From positions 1 through 21,199 of the forward strand of contig SFJQ01000020.1 of the NCBI GenBank assembly GCA_004555855.1: 21,199 bases of DNA, in the 5' to 3' direction. Shown piece after piece: positions 7,169 through 15,905 of the stretch (its first letter is position 1; each line of letters begins with the position of its first letter). The position numbers and the translations under genes were made by a program. The notes under the pieces were generated by a model that was not told where the DNA came from, searched no databases, and saw nothing but the letters and a program-made list of their open reading frames with translations. The stretch is from [Eubacterium] saphenum (lineage in GTDB: Bacteria; Bacillota; Clostridia; Oscillospirales; Ruminococcaceae).

Positions 7169-9259
7169 TCACAAAATAGTCAGCGGCTGCCCGTCCTCAT
7201 CGTAATTCGTGTTAATTGTGCCGGTAGCGTAGGCTTTGACGATGTTCGCCGACATAACCCTTGCAAACTCGCCGTGTTCCAGAATAACGCCAAACGCGAT
7301 TTCGGGGTTATCGGCGGGATAAAAGCCCACGAGCGCGGAGTTGAACTGATAGGCGTCGGGGTGCTCGTAGTCGTCCGCCTCGGGAGTTCCCGTTTTTATG
7401 GCAACATTTTCCTTTCCGACGCCGACGTAGTCATAAGGGCTGACCCAGCCTGCGCCGTCGATGTAGAAATGGTTCTGCGTTGAGGCAACAAGCTTCATTC
7501 CCTTGTGGATTTCGTCCATATAGCCGTCCATTCCCGGAAGATTTGAGAAATCCTCGGCAACAGCGGGCGCTTTCTCGGAAATTTTCTCGGTGAAATCATA
7601 GTTGTAAATCGACTGAACAACGTGCGGCTCATAGCGCACGCCCTTGTTGGCAATCGTCATCGCCTGCGTTGCCAGATGAAGCGGCGTGAGGAGCGTTTCG
7701 GACTGACCGATACCCGCCTGAACGATGTTTCCCTCAAACCATTCCCAGCCGTTTTCCTCGAAAAGCTCCAGAGAGGTCATTCTGCCCTTGCTCATCGAAA
7801 GGTCAAAGCCGATGTCCTTGCCCACGCCATAGCGTTCCGCCCACTGGGCGAGCGTGTCAATTCCCAGTCTGCGGGCTGTTTCGTAGAAGAAGATGTTGCA
7901 GGAGTATTTCAGCGCCGTTGACACATTTATCGCGCCGTGAACGCCAAGACAGGTAGGCTTGAAGCCGCCGTAAAAGTTGTACACGCCGCCGCAGGTTATC
8001 GTGCTGTCAGCGGTTATCACGCGCTCATTCAAGCCCGCGGTCGCGGTGATTGTCTTGAAGGTTGAGCCGGGACGATAAGCGCCGTTGAGCGCGCGGTTGA
8101 ACACGGGAGAATACGGCTGATTGAGCACTTCCTCGTAGTTTTCGACATAATCGTTGAGATTGTAATTCGGGTAGCTCGCCATTCCGAGAACGCCGCCTGT
8201 TTTCACGTCAAGCACGACAATCGAGCCCGCCTGACAGCCCTTTCCGCGCAGCGTGGAATCGTATTTTGTTGTGTAATGCGGGGAGTTGAGGTATTTTATG
8301 TGATATTCGAGCAGCTCTTGAAGCAGCTTCTGGAAATCCGCGTCAATCGTGAGCATAACGGACTTTCCCGCGACAGGCTCTTTCGTCACCTCGTCGCTTA
8401 TCATCAAGCCGTCCGAGCCGCGCGTTATTGTACGCGTTCCGCGAGTGCCGCGAAGAGTGCTTTCAAGAGCGCTTTCCACGCCGCTCATACCGATTGTGTC
8501 GTTGAGGTTGTAGCCCTTGTCTTTAAGCTCCTTGTACTCCTCGGCTGAAATCGCGCCGACAGTTCCGCGAAAATGCGCCGCGACATCGCCGTTTACATAT
8601 TCGCGCTCCCAGCTTTGCGTTATATCAACGCCGTCAAGCATTGTGGCAAGCTCCTTCAGCTCCGGCACAACGTCCTCGCTGACATCGGACGCCAGCACAA
8701 AAACATTTGCGTCCGAGAAGTTTTTTATCGTCATCTCATAGCGCACGCCCGCGATATAACGGCGCATCTGCTCGGAATATTTTTCGCTGATATCATACGT
8801 TTTGTAGAGCTGGAAAACGCAGTCCTCAACGCTTGTGTAGTTTGCAACATTCAGCTTTTCCTTCATCGTCCGAACAGCCTCGGGACGGGTTTCATCAAAG
8901 GAATATGGCGCAGTTTTCGAGATGGGAAGGCTGTCGTTCCACTCCTGATTATTCTTGATAAGAACGGTCAGGACGCGGTAGATAATCTCGTTTTCGGTTC
9001 CCGAAACGAGCGAAGAACGCTGAAGGTTGATGTTAAAGACGATTTTGTTTGAATTGAGAACTTTTCCGCTGCAATCGACAATCTGCCCGCGAGCCGCGTC
9101 GATTTCCTGCTCGGCTTCATAGGTGCTTTTTGTCATCGCGAGGTACTTTTCGCCATCGACAAGCTGCGTCTGGAGCAGCCTTATCCCGCACATAAAAGCC
9201 GCCGCAACAACCAGCACGACCAGCGTCATTGTTCTTAGAATTGAAGAAATTTTGGACAT
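7169..9259 (-). CDS. mrdA: Penicillin-binding protein 2, elongation transpeptidase
   Basis: 696 residues. A single membrane anchor lies at about residues 9-30, with the pedestal/dimerisation region at about 50-290. The transpeptidase domain carries STFK with nucleophile S399 (399-402), SCN (453-455) and KTGT (622-625). It cross-links lateral-wall peptidoglycan outside the membrane together with RodA and MreBCD. C423, C437 and H441 fall in the segment between STFK and SCN that holds a zinc site in E. coli PBP2; whether zinc binds here is inference. The start at 9259 has a modest AGGT ribosome binding site and lies 29 nt after mreD. No rodA follows. It is the fourth gene of mreB-mreC-mreD-mrdA. 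Confidence 0.95.
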   Translation of the reverse strand: MSKISSILRTMTLVVLVVAAAFMCGIRLLQTQLVDGEKYLAMTKSTYEAEQEIDAARGQIVDCSGKVLNSNKIVFNINLQRSSLVSGTENEIIYRVLTVLIKNNQEWNDSLPISKTAPYSFDETRPEAVRTMKEKLNVANYTSVEDCVFQLYKTYDISEKYSEQMRRYIAGVRYEMTIKNFSDANVFVLASDVSEDVVPELKELATMLDGVDITQSWEREYVNGDVAAHFRGTVGAISAEEYKELKDKGYNLNDTIGMSGVESALESTLRGTRGTRTITRGSDGLMISDEVTKEPVAGKSVMLTIDADFQKLLQELLEYHIKYLNSPHYTTKYDSTLRGKGCQAGSIVVLDVKTGGVLGMASYPNYNLNDYVENYEEVLNQPYSPVFNRALNGAYRPGSTFKTITATAGLNERVITADSTITCGGVYNFYGGFKPTCLGVHGAINVSTALKYSCNIFFYETARRLGIDTLAQWAERYGVGKDIGFDLSMSKGRMTSLELFEENGWEWFEGNIVQAGIGQSETLLTPLHLATQAMTIANKGVRYEPHVVQSIYNYDFTEKISEKAPAVAEDFSNLPGMDGYMDEIHKGMKLVASTQNHFYIDGAGWVSPYDYVGVGKENVAIKTGTPEADDYEHPDAYQFNSALVGFYPADNPEIAFGVILEHGEFARVMSANIVKAYATGTINTNYDEDGQPLTIL

Positions 9260-9288
9260 ATTATCTACCTGTAAAAAATGCGATTTTG

Positions 9289-9885
9289 TTATTCCGATTC
9301 CTTGCTTTCCGAGTCCTCGGCACTGCGCGCGGAATCTTCGAGCTTGCGCTTTTCATCGGGACGAAGCTTCTTGACGATGAACGCGACAAGCAGGTACACG
9401 GGCGCTGCAAGCAGGATTGAACCGCCGTATGCGGGCAAAATCGCGCTCACAAACGAAATCCCGAACTGCGGGCCTTCCCAGACCCAGTGCAGGAAAACCA
9501 CGTCAAGAACCGCGACAATCACCGAAACCGCCGCGTTCAGCACGAAATGCGAAGCGATGTTCACCTTAATCCAAAAGCGCGATAAAAGCGATATCACAGG
9601 GCAGGCGCAAAGCAGCCAGATTGCGTAAAAGCCCGCAGTTGTGCCGCTTGCGATATCCAGCATAAGTCCGCAGACCGCGCCGAAAATTCCCGCAGCAAGG
9701 TCGCCCTCGAACATAGCGACAGCGACTGCCAGAGGGATTATCGCCAACGGACACCAGCCCCTTATCACGGGATTTCGCAAAAACACGAACATAACCAGCA
9801 GCGCCGCCGAATACAGCGCCCACCGCAGTATAACGCGCAAAGTCGCCTTTCGGGAGCGCGATTTTATCCACGAAGTTTTCTTCAT
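9289..9885 (-). CDS. mreD: Rod-shape-determining membrane protein MreD
   Basis: 198 residues, very hydrophobic, with five to six membrane segments between about residues 18 and 170. The segment FEGDLAAGIFGAVCGLMLDI fits the conserved MreD core. The N terminus is basic, and the last 25 residues form a charged tail rich in Lys, Glu and Ser. MreD links MreC and the PBP2-RodA complex in the membrane. The ATG is 4 nt after the mreC stop, with only a weak purine-rich site (GAGTGAG), so translation is probably coupled to mreC. Identification rests on hydropathy plus the conserved order mreB-mreC-mreD-mrdA. Confidence 0.9.
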   Translation of the reverse strand: MKKTSWIKSRSRKATLRVILRWALYSAALLVMFVFLRNPVIRGWCPLAIIPLAVAVAMFEGDLAAGIFGAVCGLMLDIASGTTAGFYAIWLLCACPVISLLSRFWIKVNIASHFVLNAAVSVIVAVLDVVFLHWVWEGPQFGISFVSAILPAYGGSILLAAPVYLLVAFIVKKLRPDEKRKLEDSARSAEDSESKESE

Positions 9886-9889
9886 AATC

Positions 9890-10753
9890 TCACTCGTTTA
9901 TCTCAAAGGGAATGCCCTTGCCGTCAAAATCCGTCACCACAAAAGCGCTCGTCACGCCGAAGATATCGACAGCGGGCTTTATCAGCGCGTGCTTTGAAAG
10001 ACCGTTCGGGTCGTCGTACACCTCGGTCACCGTTCCCACGAGGATATCATCGGGGAACAAGCCGCTTTTTCCCGAAGTGAAGATGATGTCGCCTTCCTTG
10101 ATGTCGGCGTCTTTGAGGATATCGCTCATCAGGCAAAGTCCTTTTTTGGCGCTCTCGAGGTCGTTTTCGATGATACCGGTCGCTTTTGAACGCATCGTGA
10201 ACACGCCGACTTTAACCTGCGGGCTGATAATCGTGGTTACTTTCGCGTAGTTGTCGGCAATCGAGGTAATTCTCCCGACAAGCCCGACAGAAGTCACCAC
10301 AGGGTCGTTGAGCGACAGCCCCGAGCTGCTTCCCGAGCTGATTGTAAAGCCGCCGTAGAGGTCGTTTGCGTTGCGCGCGATGATATCGCAAGGCTCCGAG
10401 AAGATAAAATCATTGTTTTTCTCCTTAAGTCCCAGCATTTCGCGAAGCTGCTCGTTTTCATTCCGCAGCGACTCGTAGTCCATCGTGTGCTTGTACATTT
10501 CGGTGAGCTTTGCGGAAAGCTCGTCGTTCTGGCTTTTGTAGGTATCCGCGTTCACCAGCTTGTCGATAAACCCCGAAACGCCGTCTGCAATCCAGTTTGC
10601 GGCGGCGGTGAACGGATATGTCAATGTGTTGAGGATTTGCTCGGGACCCGACTGCGCGCCGACGTTTATCGCAACGTAGGTCATAAGTCCCGCCAGCAGC
10701 GCGGCAACGCAAATCAGGATTTTGAACTTTATGCTGTGAAAAAATTCTTTCAT
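9890..10753 (-). CDS. mreC: Rod-shape-determining protein MreC
   Basis: 287 residues. There is one N-terminal membrane segment (about 11-29), a coiled coil (about 65-110, ending NENEQLREMLGL) and then the external beta domains (about 120-275) with GRITSIADNYAKV, IISPQVKVGV and SGLFPDDILVGTV, typical of MreC. MreC scaffolds the elongation complex outside the membrane and activates PBP2. The gene begins 30 nt after mreB ends. No Shine-Dalgarno sequence is visible before the ATG (upstream bases read CAACTCAACCTCT), which is unusual in this window. Confidence 0.95.
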   Translation of the reverse strand: MKEFFHSIKFKILICVAALLAGLMTYVAINVGAQSGPEQILNTLTYPFTAAANWIADGVSGFIDKLVNADTYKSQNDELSAKLTEMYKHTMDYESLRNENEQLREMLGLKEKNNDFIFSEPCDIIARNANDLYGGFTISSGSSSGLSLNDPVVTSVGLVGRITSIADNYAKVTTIISPQVKVGVFTMRSKATGIIENDLESAKKGLCLMSDILKDADIKEGDIIFTSGKSGLFPDDILVGTVTEVYDDPNGLSKHALIKPAVDIFGVTSAFVVTDFDGKGIPFEINE

Positions 10754-10783
10754 AGAGGTTGAGTTGTGGTATTTGGTGATTTA

Positions 10784-11803
10784 TCAGTAAATGGTTTCGT
10801 CCTCGGAGAGAACGTCTTCGAGCTTGTCGATATTTTCGAGAACCTTTCCCGTGCCGTCTGCAACGCAGTCGAGCGGTCTTTCGGCGATTTTCACGGGCAT
10901 ACCGGTTTCATCGTGAATGAGCTTGTCAAGACCGCGAAGCAGCGCGCCGCCTCCCGCGAGCATAATTCCGCTTTCGATGATATCCGCGGCAAGCTCGGGC
11001 GGGCATTTTTCAAGAGTGGTCTTGATAGCGTCGATAACGTGAGAAAGCGGCTCGGAAAGCGCTTCTCTGACTTCCTCGCTGGTGATTGTGATATTTTCGG
11101 GCAAGCCGTTGAGCAAATTGCGTCCGCGAATGTCCATAACCGGCTCTTTGTCGTCGGTTTTTGCAGCCGAGCCTATTCCGGTTTTGATGTTTTCGGCGGT
11201 TCTTTCACCGATGAGGAGGTTATATTTTTTCTTGATATAGTTGATGATAGCCGAGTCAAATTCATCTCCGGCAACTCTCACGGAGCGTGCCGTAACAATT
11301 CCGCCGAGCGAAATTATCGCGACCTCGCTTGTGCCGCCGCCGATATCGACAATCATACTTCCCATAGGCTCTGCGACAGGCAGACCCGCACCGATAGCCG
11401 CAGCCATCGGTTCTTCGATAATGGAAACGCGCTTTGCACCTGCCTGCTGAGCTGCCTCTTTAACGGCTCTGCGCTCAACCTCGGTTACTCCCGACGGAAT
11501 GCAGATAATAACGCGCGCTTTGCCTCTGCCCTTGAGCGCTTTTTTGATGAACTGCCCGAGCATAATCGAAGTCATATCAAAATCTGCGATAACGCCGTCC
11601 TTGAGCGGTCTTACAGCGGTAATCGAGCCGGGAGTACGACCGATAACTTCCTTTGCTTCCTGACCGACATAGCGCACCTGTCCCGCCTTTTTGTCAACCG
11701 CAACCACGGACGGTTCGCGGATAATAATGCCTTTTCCACGCATATAAACCAGCGTATTCGCCGTTCCCAAATCGATACCGATATCCTTGTTAATTCCGAA
11801 CAT
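10784..11803 (-). CDS. mreB: Actin-like cell-shape protein MreB
   Basis: 339 residues, typical length. The phosphate-1 motif is IDLGTANT (10-17), phosphate-2 is VDIGGGTSEVA, and the adenosine loop is GIMLAGGGALLRGLD, in the actin/Hsp70 fold. MreB forms ATP-dependent antiparallel filaments under the membrane that orient lateral-wall synthesis. GGAGGA (11813-11818) lies 9 nt before the ATG, and a strong sigma-A promoter (11856-11884) heads the mreBCD-mrdA operon. Firmicutes often have paralogues (Mbl, MreBH); position next to mreC argues for MreB proper. Confidence 0.97.
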   Translation of the reverse strand: MFGINKDIGIDLGTANTLVYMRGKGIIIREPSVVAVDKKAGQVRYVGQEAKEVIGRTPGSITAVRPLKDGVIADFDMTSIMLGQFIKKALKGRGKARVIICIPSGVTEVERRAVKEAAQQAGAKRVSIIEEPMAAAIGAGLPVAEPMGSMIVDIGGGTSEVAIISLGGIVTARSVRVAGDEFDSAIINYIKKKYNLLIGERTAENIKTGIGSAAKTDDKEPVMDIRGRNLLNGLPENITITSEEVREALSEPLSHVIDAIKTTLEKCPPELAADIIESGIMLAGGGALLRGLDKLIHDETGMPVKIAERPLDCVADGTGKVLENIDKLEDVLSEDETIY

Positions 11804-11855
11804 TTTAAGAAGTCCTCCGAATTTATATTAATTTGAATATTTTTATCCAACTTAT

Positions 11856-11884
11856 ATTATAACATTATTTTTGCCGCGTTACAA
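11856..11884 (-). promoter_or_regulatory. Sigma-A promoter of the mreB operon
   Basis: Minus-strand TTGTAA (11879-11884), 17-bp spacer, consensus TATAAT (11856-11861). Transcription would start near 11849, giving an AT-rich leader of about 45 nt before mreB. Confidence 0.75.
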
Positions 11885-11940
11885 TATATTATTTATCATA
11901 ATTTTTACATTTTTCGGCACGGTTTTTTGTGATTTTGAAC

Positions 11941-11979
11941 AAAGAAAACGGCGCCCGAGAACAGACGCCGTTTTTCTTA
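11941..11979. terminator. Terminator after ackA
   Basis: A perfect 9-bp stem, AAAACGGCG (11945-11953) with CGCCGTTTT (11966-11974), around a 12-nt loop. It is flanked by a T-rich run on each strand, and the minus-strand tail reads TTTTCTTT. It lies 26 nt after the ackA stop and insulates mreB from ackA transcription. Confidence 0.85.
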
Positions 11980-12004
11980 TGAAATTCTGCTCAAAACCGA
12001 GAAC

Positions 12005-13210
12005 TTACTTGTTCTTTTCAACAATTTCCTTTGTATCTCTTGCGATGAGAAGCTCCTCGTTGGTGGGAACAACCCAAACCTGAACCTTGCTGTCGGGAGC
12101 GGAGATTTTCGCGAGCTTTCCGCGAAGACCCGCGTTTGCCTTTTCATCGAGCTTGATGCCGAGATATTCCATATTGCTGCAAACATCTGCGCGCAAATCA
12201 TCGGAGTTTTCGCCGATTCCACCTGTGAAAAGAACAGCGTCCAGACCGTTCATAACAGCAGCGTAAGAGCCGATGTACTTCTTGATTTCATAGCGGAGCA
12301 TTTCGCCTGCGAGCTTTGCTTTCTTGTCGCCGTGCTCTGCAGCAACGCTGATGTCGCGGTTGTCCGAGGAGATGCCCGAAATTCCGAGGAAGCCGGACTT
12401 CTTGTTGAGATAATCGCTCATCTCGTTCGGAGAAAGGCTCATCTTGTTCTCGAGATAGGTGACAGCCGACGGGTCAACGCAGCCCGAGCGAGTGCCCATG
12501 ATAACGCCGTCGAGAGGAGTGAAGCCCATAGAAGTATCGATGGACTTTCCACCTTCAACAGCCGTGATGGAAGAGCCGTTTCCGAGGTGGCAGGAAACGA
12601 TTTTGAGGTCCTTTATATCCTTGCCCATAGCGTCTGCAAGCGCCTGAGTAACAAATCTGTGAGAAGTACCGTGGAAGCCGTACTTTCTGACGTGATATTT
12701 CTCATAAGCCTCATAGGGCATACCGTACATATAAGCCTTTTCGGGCATTGTGGAGTGGAACGCGGTATCGAAAACGGCAACCTGAGGAGTGCCGGGCGTG
12801 AGAACGTTCTTGCAGGCTCTGAGCGCGAGCGCGTGAGGGTGGTTATGTACGGGAGCAAGCTCGGAGAGGTCGTCGATGGCCTGGATAACCTCGTCGGTAA
12901 CGATTGTGGTTACGCCGAACTTTTCACCGCCGTGAACAACGCGATGACCAACGGCAGCGATTTCGCTCATCGAGGAAATAACGGCAGCGTCGCCCGTTGT
13001 GAGAACTTCAACCAGCTTCTCAAAAGCCTCGGTGTGAGTGGGGAACTCGCAGTCCATATCAACACTTTTCCCGTCGAAGGTGGTGTGCTTTATGTGTCCG
13101 CCGATGCCGATACGGTCGCAGTTTCCCTTTGCGATAACGCTCTCATCGGTCATATCGAGGAGCTGATACTTGAGCGAAGAGCTTCCCGCGTTAATTACCA
13201 GAATTTTCAT
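12005..13210 (-). CDS. ackA: Acetate kinase
   Basis: 401 residues, full length. It interconverts acetyl phosphate + ADP and acetate + ATP in the cytosol, the ATP-yielding last step of acetate fermentation. Active-site residues are N7 in NAGSSSLKY, R90 (GHRVVHGG), H180 (GFHGTSHR), R241 (GTRSGCVDPS) and E385 (TNEELLIARD). AAAGGA (13221-13226) lies 10 nt before the ATG. It is monocistronic, with its own promoter (13267-13295) and a terminator behind it. The usual partner pta is not in the window. It is divergent from tmcAL, which consumes acetate. Confidence 0.97.
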   Translation of the reverse strand: MKILVINAGSSSLKYQLLDMTDESVIAKGNCDRIGIGGHIKHTTFDGKSVDMDCEFPTHTEAFEKLVEVLTTGDAAVISSMSEIAAVGHRVVHGGEKFGVTTIVTDEVIQAIDDLSELAPVHNHPHALALRACKNVLTPGTPQVAVFDTAFHSTMPEKAYMYGMPYEAYEKYHVRKYGFHGTSHRFVTQALADAMGKDIKDLKIVSCHLGNGSSITAVEGGKSIDTSMGFTPLDGVIMGTRSGCVDPSAVTYLENKMSLSPNEMSDYLNKKSGFLGISGISSDNRDISVAAEHGDKKAKLAGEMLRYEIKKYIGSYAAVMNGLDAVLFTGGIGENSDDLRADVCSNMEYLGIKLDEKANAGLRGKLAKISAPDSKVQVWVVPTNEELLIARDTKEIVEKNK

Positions 13211-13266
13211 CTTTCCAATTTCCTTTCGTAAATCCGAATTTTGTCTTTTAGCAAAACATCACTACT

Positions 13267-13295
13267 ATTTTAAAACATTTTGTGAAAAAAATCAA
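13267..13295 (-). promoter_or_regulatory. Sigma-A promoter of ackA
   Basis: Minus-strand TTGATT (13290-13295), 17-bp spacer, TAAAAT (13267-13272). Both hexamers are identical to those of the divergent tmcAL promoter, and the 31-nt elements match at 27 positions. Confidence 0.75.
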
Positions 13296-13324
13296 GTATT
13301 TTTTGGGAAAATTTTAAAAATTTA

Positions 13325-13353
13325 TTGATTTTGTTGAAAAAATGTTGTAAAAT
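13325..13353 (+). promoter_or_regulatory. Sigma-A promoter of the tmcAL-murL-murD2 operon
   Basis: TTGATT (13325-13330), 17-bp spacer, TAAAAT (13348-13353). The predicted start near 13360 gives a leader of about 38 nt. It is a mirror copy of the ackA promoter 30 bp away. Confidence 0.75.
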
Positions 13354-13397
13354 AGAACTATGGTATATTTATTTTGCATTGACGGGAGCTGAGCATA

Positions 13398-14549
13398 ATG
13401 AAAATCGCCGCTGTCATCAGCGAGTACAATCCTTTTCACTTCGGGCATAAGTATCTTCTTGACAAAACGCGCGAAGCGGGCGCAACGCATATCGTGAGCG
13501 TGATGAGCGGGAATTTCGTTCAGCGAGGGGATTTGGCGATTTTCGACAAGTACTCCCGCACAAAAACGGCGCTGGAAAACGGCTCGGACTTGGTGATAGA
13601 GCTGCCTGCGAGATATTCGCTGATGTCGGCGGAGGGCTTTGCGAGGGGCGCGGTAAGCCTGATATCGGCGCTCGGCTGCGTGGAGATGCTTGCTTTCGGG
13701 AGCGAAAGCGGCGAGATTTCCGCATTAAAAGAGGCTTCGGGGGCGGTCGAGTACTGCCTGCACACCGATGAGTTCGCGATGCTGATTAAGCGCGGAAAAA
13801 GCTATCCCGCGGCGCTTCAGGAAACGCTTCGCGAGTTTTACACCGAGGACGTTTCCGAGGTTATCGCGTCCCCGAACAACACGCTTTCAATCGAGTATCT
13901 GAACGCGCTCGACGATATCGGCAGCCGGATTGAGCCGTTTACCGTGAAACGCGCGGGAGCCGGTCACGACGATGAAAACGACGATATTTTCGCGTCCGGC
14001 TCGTCGATAAGGAAGAAGATTTTTGCCGGCGAGGATTATTCGGCGTTTGCGCCCGTTTCAGACGAGCCGACTGCCGATATAAAGCGCCTTGAAACCGCGA
14101 TTTTGGCGAAACTGCGCCTGCTTCACAAGGAGGATTTCGAGCAGCTCTACGACTGTGCGAACGGTTTAGGAGAGCGGCTTTTCAAGGCTGTCCGCAAGGC
14201 AGGAACTCTCGAGGAGCTGCTGTTCCTGACGAAAACCAAGCGCTACACGCTCGCGAGGGTTCGGCGCGCGTCGTTGTGCGGTTTTCTCGGGATAACGAAA
14301 GCGATTTCCGCAGAGCCGCCCGCTTTTATCCACATTCTGGGAATGAACGCAAAGGGACGGGAAATTCTCGGCGCGGCTGAGTGCAAAATCCCCGCCGATA
14401 CCTCTCTCAAAGCGCTTTCGCAGACCTCTCGCGCCGCTCTGAAACAGGCGAATTTTGAAGCGCGCCTCGGCGATATCTACTCGCTTGCGTTTGAAAAACC
14501 GAGAGTTTGCGGGCTGGATTTCACGGCAAAGCCCGTTATTTTGGAGTAA
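13398..14549 (+). CDS. tmcAL: tRNA(Met) cytidine acetate ligase TmcAL
   Basis: 383 residues, typical of the YlbM/TmcAL family. The enzyme activates acetate with ATP to acetyl-AMP and makes N4-acetylcytidine at the wobble base of elongator tRNA-Met. The nucleotidyltransferase motif HFGH is at residues 14-17 (EYNPFHFGHKYLL), followed by SGNFVQRGD (37-45) and the family segments ASPNNTLSIEYLNAL and SGSSIRKKI. GGGAG (13384-13388) lies 9 nt before the ATG. It is the first gene of a plus-strand operon with murL and murD2. From memory, tmcAL-like genes often neighbour pta/ackA in Firmicutes, which fits the divergent ackA here. Confidence 0.92.
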   Translation: MKIAAVISEYNPFHFGHKYLLDKTREAGATHIVSVMSGNFVQRGDLAIFDKYSRTKTALENGSDLVIELPARYSLMSAEGFARGAVSLISALGCVEMLAFGSESGEISALKEASGAVEYCLHTDEFAMLIKRGKSYPAALQETLREFYTEDVSEVIASPNNTLSIEYLNALDDIGSRIEPFTVKRAGAGHDDENDDIFASGSSIRKKIFAGEDYSAFAPVSDEPTADIKRLETAILAKLRLLHKEDFEQLYDCANGLGERLFKAVRKAGTLEELLFLTKTKRYTLARVRRASLCGFLGITKAISAEPPAFIHILGMNAKGREILGAAECKIPADTSLKALSQTSRAALKQANFEARLGDIYSLAFEKPRVCGLDFTAKPVILE

Positions 14550-14571
14550 AATCTTTCATAAATTTATCGCA

Positions 14572-14588
14572 AAGGGGGCGGTTTTACG
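14572..14588 (+). promoter_or_regulatory. Ribosome binding site pointing at an ACG codon (murL)
   Basis: AAGGGGG at 14572-14578, a 7-nt spacer, then ACG at 14586-14588 in the murL frame. Spacing is ideal for initiation, yet no standard start codon is there. Either ACG is used, an ATG has mutated to ACG, or one base is wrong in the assembly. Confidence 0.5.
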
Positions 14589-15905
14589 AGTCTTTACGAT
14601 GAACTTCGCGAAAAGCACAAAACGTTTGTTTTCTACGATTATCGGCTTGAAAACGGCGTTCTGACCTATCATTTCGGCATTGACGGCTATGATTTTTACC
14701 CGACTTGGACGTTTGGGTTTGACCTCGGGAAGCTCGATTTTGACCGTGAGCAAGCGGATTTGATAATGTTCTCGCTAGGAATGGCGGAACTGGTTTCCTA
14801 CTGGAAATGCTGCTGTTCACCGCGCGTGGAAATCCGCTGCGGGGCGCTGTCCGATTGGCAGAAAAACTGGTGGAAAAAGCTGTATTTCAACGGCTTGGGC
14901 GAGTTTTTCTACCGCAACAAAATAGACGCGGATTTCGATGATTTTATGACAATCGAAGCGCCTTCTCCGACCGCGAAAAAGCGCTTTGCGCCGCGGCTTT
15001 CCGGCTCTCTTGTACCGATAGGCGGCGGCAAGGACAGCGCGGTTTCGCTGGAACTCCTGAAACAAGCCGGCGAGGACATCACGCCGTTTATGATAAACGG
15101 GAGAAAAGCGATTTACGGGTGCGTGGAAGCGGCTGAAATTCCGCTTGAGAAAGCCGTTTGCTTCAAGCGAACAATCGATAAAACGCTCCTCGGGCTGAAC
15201 CAAAAAGGCTACCTCAACGGTCACACGCCTTTCTCGGCTGTTGTCGCATTTTCAACGGTGCTTTGCGGGTGTTTTCTGGGCAAGAGATACGCGGTTTTGT
15301 CCAACGAAAGCAGCGCAAACGAAACCTACGTTGACGGGAAAAACGTCAACCATCAGTACAGCAAATCGACCGAATTTGAGCGCGATTTCCGCGAATACTG
15401 CGCCGAAACCTTCTCCGAATGCACTGAGTATTTCAGCCTTCTGCGGCCGCTTTCCGAGTGGCAGATTGCGCGGGAATTTGTGAAATATCCGCAGTACTTC
15501 CCCGTTTTTCAAAGCTGCAATCTCGGCGGGAAAACGGACGTCTGGTGCTGCGAGTGCGCGAAGTGCCTTTATGTGTACGTTTTGCTGGCGGCTTTTCTCG
15601 ATGATGAAACGCTCGTGAAAATCTTCGGCACGGATTTGCTCAGAAAAACCGAGCTTTCGGGGTTTTTGGACGGGCTGATGCTGGACGGCGAGGATAAGCC
15701 GTTTGAGTGCGTGGGAACGAAAAACGAGGTTCGGCTTTCGCTTTCGATGGCTCTCGACAGGCGAAAAGAAAACCCGCCGCCGCTGCTGAAACGTTTTGCA
15801 GAGCGTTTTCCCGAGTATAAGCCCGTGGATTTGAAAAGCTTTTTTGACAGGGACAATTTCGTTCCCGAAAAATTTTTACCGTATGTGAGGAAGACAGCAT
15901 TATGA
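14586..15905 (+). CDS. murL: MurL-type UDP-MurNAc-L-Ala-L-Glu epimerase (start codon abnormal)
   Basis: About 439 residues if counted from the ACG at 14586. MurL inverts the terminal L-Glu of UDP-MurNAc-L-Ala-L-Glu to D-Glu in an ATP-dependent reaction. The sequence shows an N-terminal beta region (FVFYDYRLENGVLTYHFGI), the conserved LYFNGLGEFFYRN, a PP-loop-like GGGKDSAVS (146-154) and a cysteine cluster, WCCECAKC. The identity is recalled from the Xanthomonas family and supported by the adjacent MurD2. The frame is open from 14562, but the first ATG/GTG/TTG is the TTG at 14760, which has no ribosome binding site and would remove about 58 conserved-looking residues. AAGGGGG (14572-14578) sits 7 nt before the ACG. 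The stop overlaps the murD2 start (ATGA). Confidence 0.8.
   Translation, partial: TSLYDELREKHKTFVFYDYRLENGVLTYHFGIDGYDFYPTWTFGFDLGKLDFDREQADLIMFSLGMAELVSYWKCCCSPRVEIRCGALSDWQKNWWKKLYFNGLGEFFYRNKIDADFDDFMTIEAPSPTAKKRFAPRLSGSLVPIGGGKDSAVSLELLKQAGEDITPFMINGRKAIYGCVEAAEIPLEKAVCFKRTIDKTLLGLNQKGYLNGHTPFSAVVAFSTVLCGCFLGKRYAVLSNESSANETYVDGKNVNHQYSKSTEFERDFREYCAETFSECTEYFSLLRPLSEWQIAREFVKYPQYFPVFQSCNLGGKTDVWCCECAKCLYVYVLLAAFLDDETLVKIFGTDLLRKTELSGFLDGLMLDGEDKPFECVGTKNEVRLSLSMALDRRKENPPPLLKRFAERFPEYKPVDLKSFFDRDNFVPEKFLPYVRKTAL

Noticed and set aside
10766..11836. 356-codon plus-strand open frame
   Set aside because: It lies opposite mreB, whose protein is unmistakable; the frame is a by-product of its codon use.
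14599..14664. Small ATG frame overlapping the 5' end of murL
   Set aside because: It is out of frame with murL, has no ribosome binding site at proper spacing, and ends after 21 codons; a programmed frameshift is not needed because the murL frame is already open upstream.
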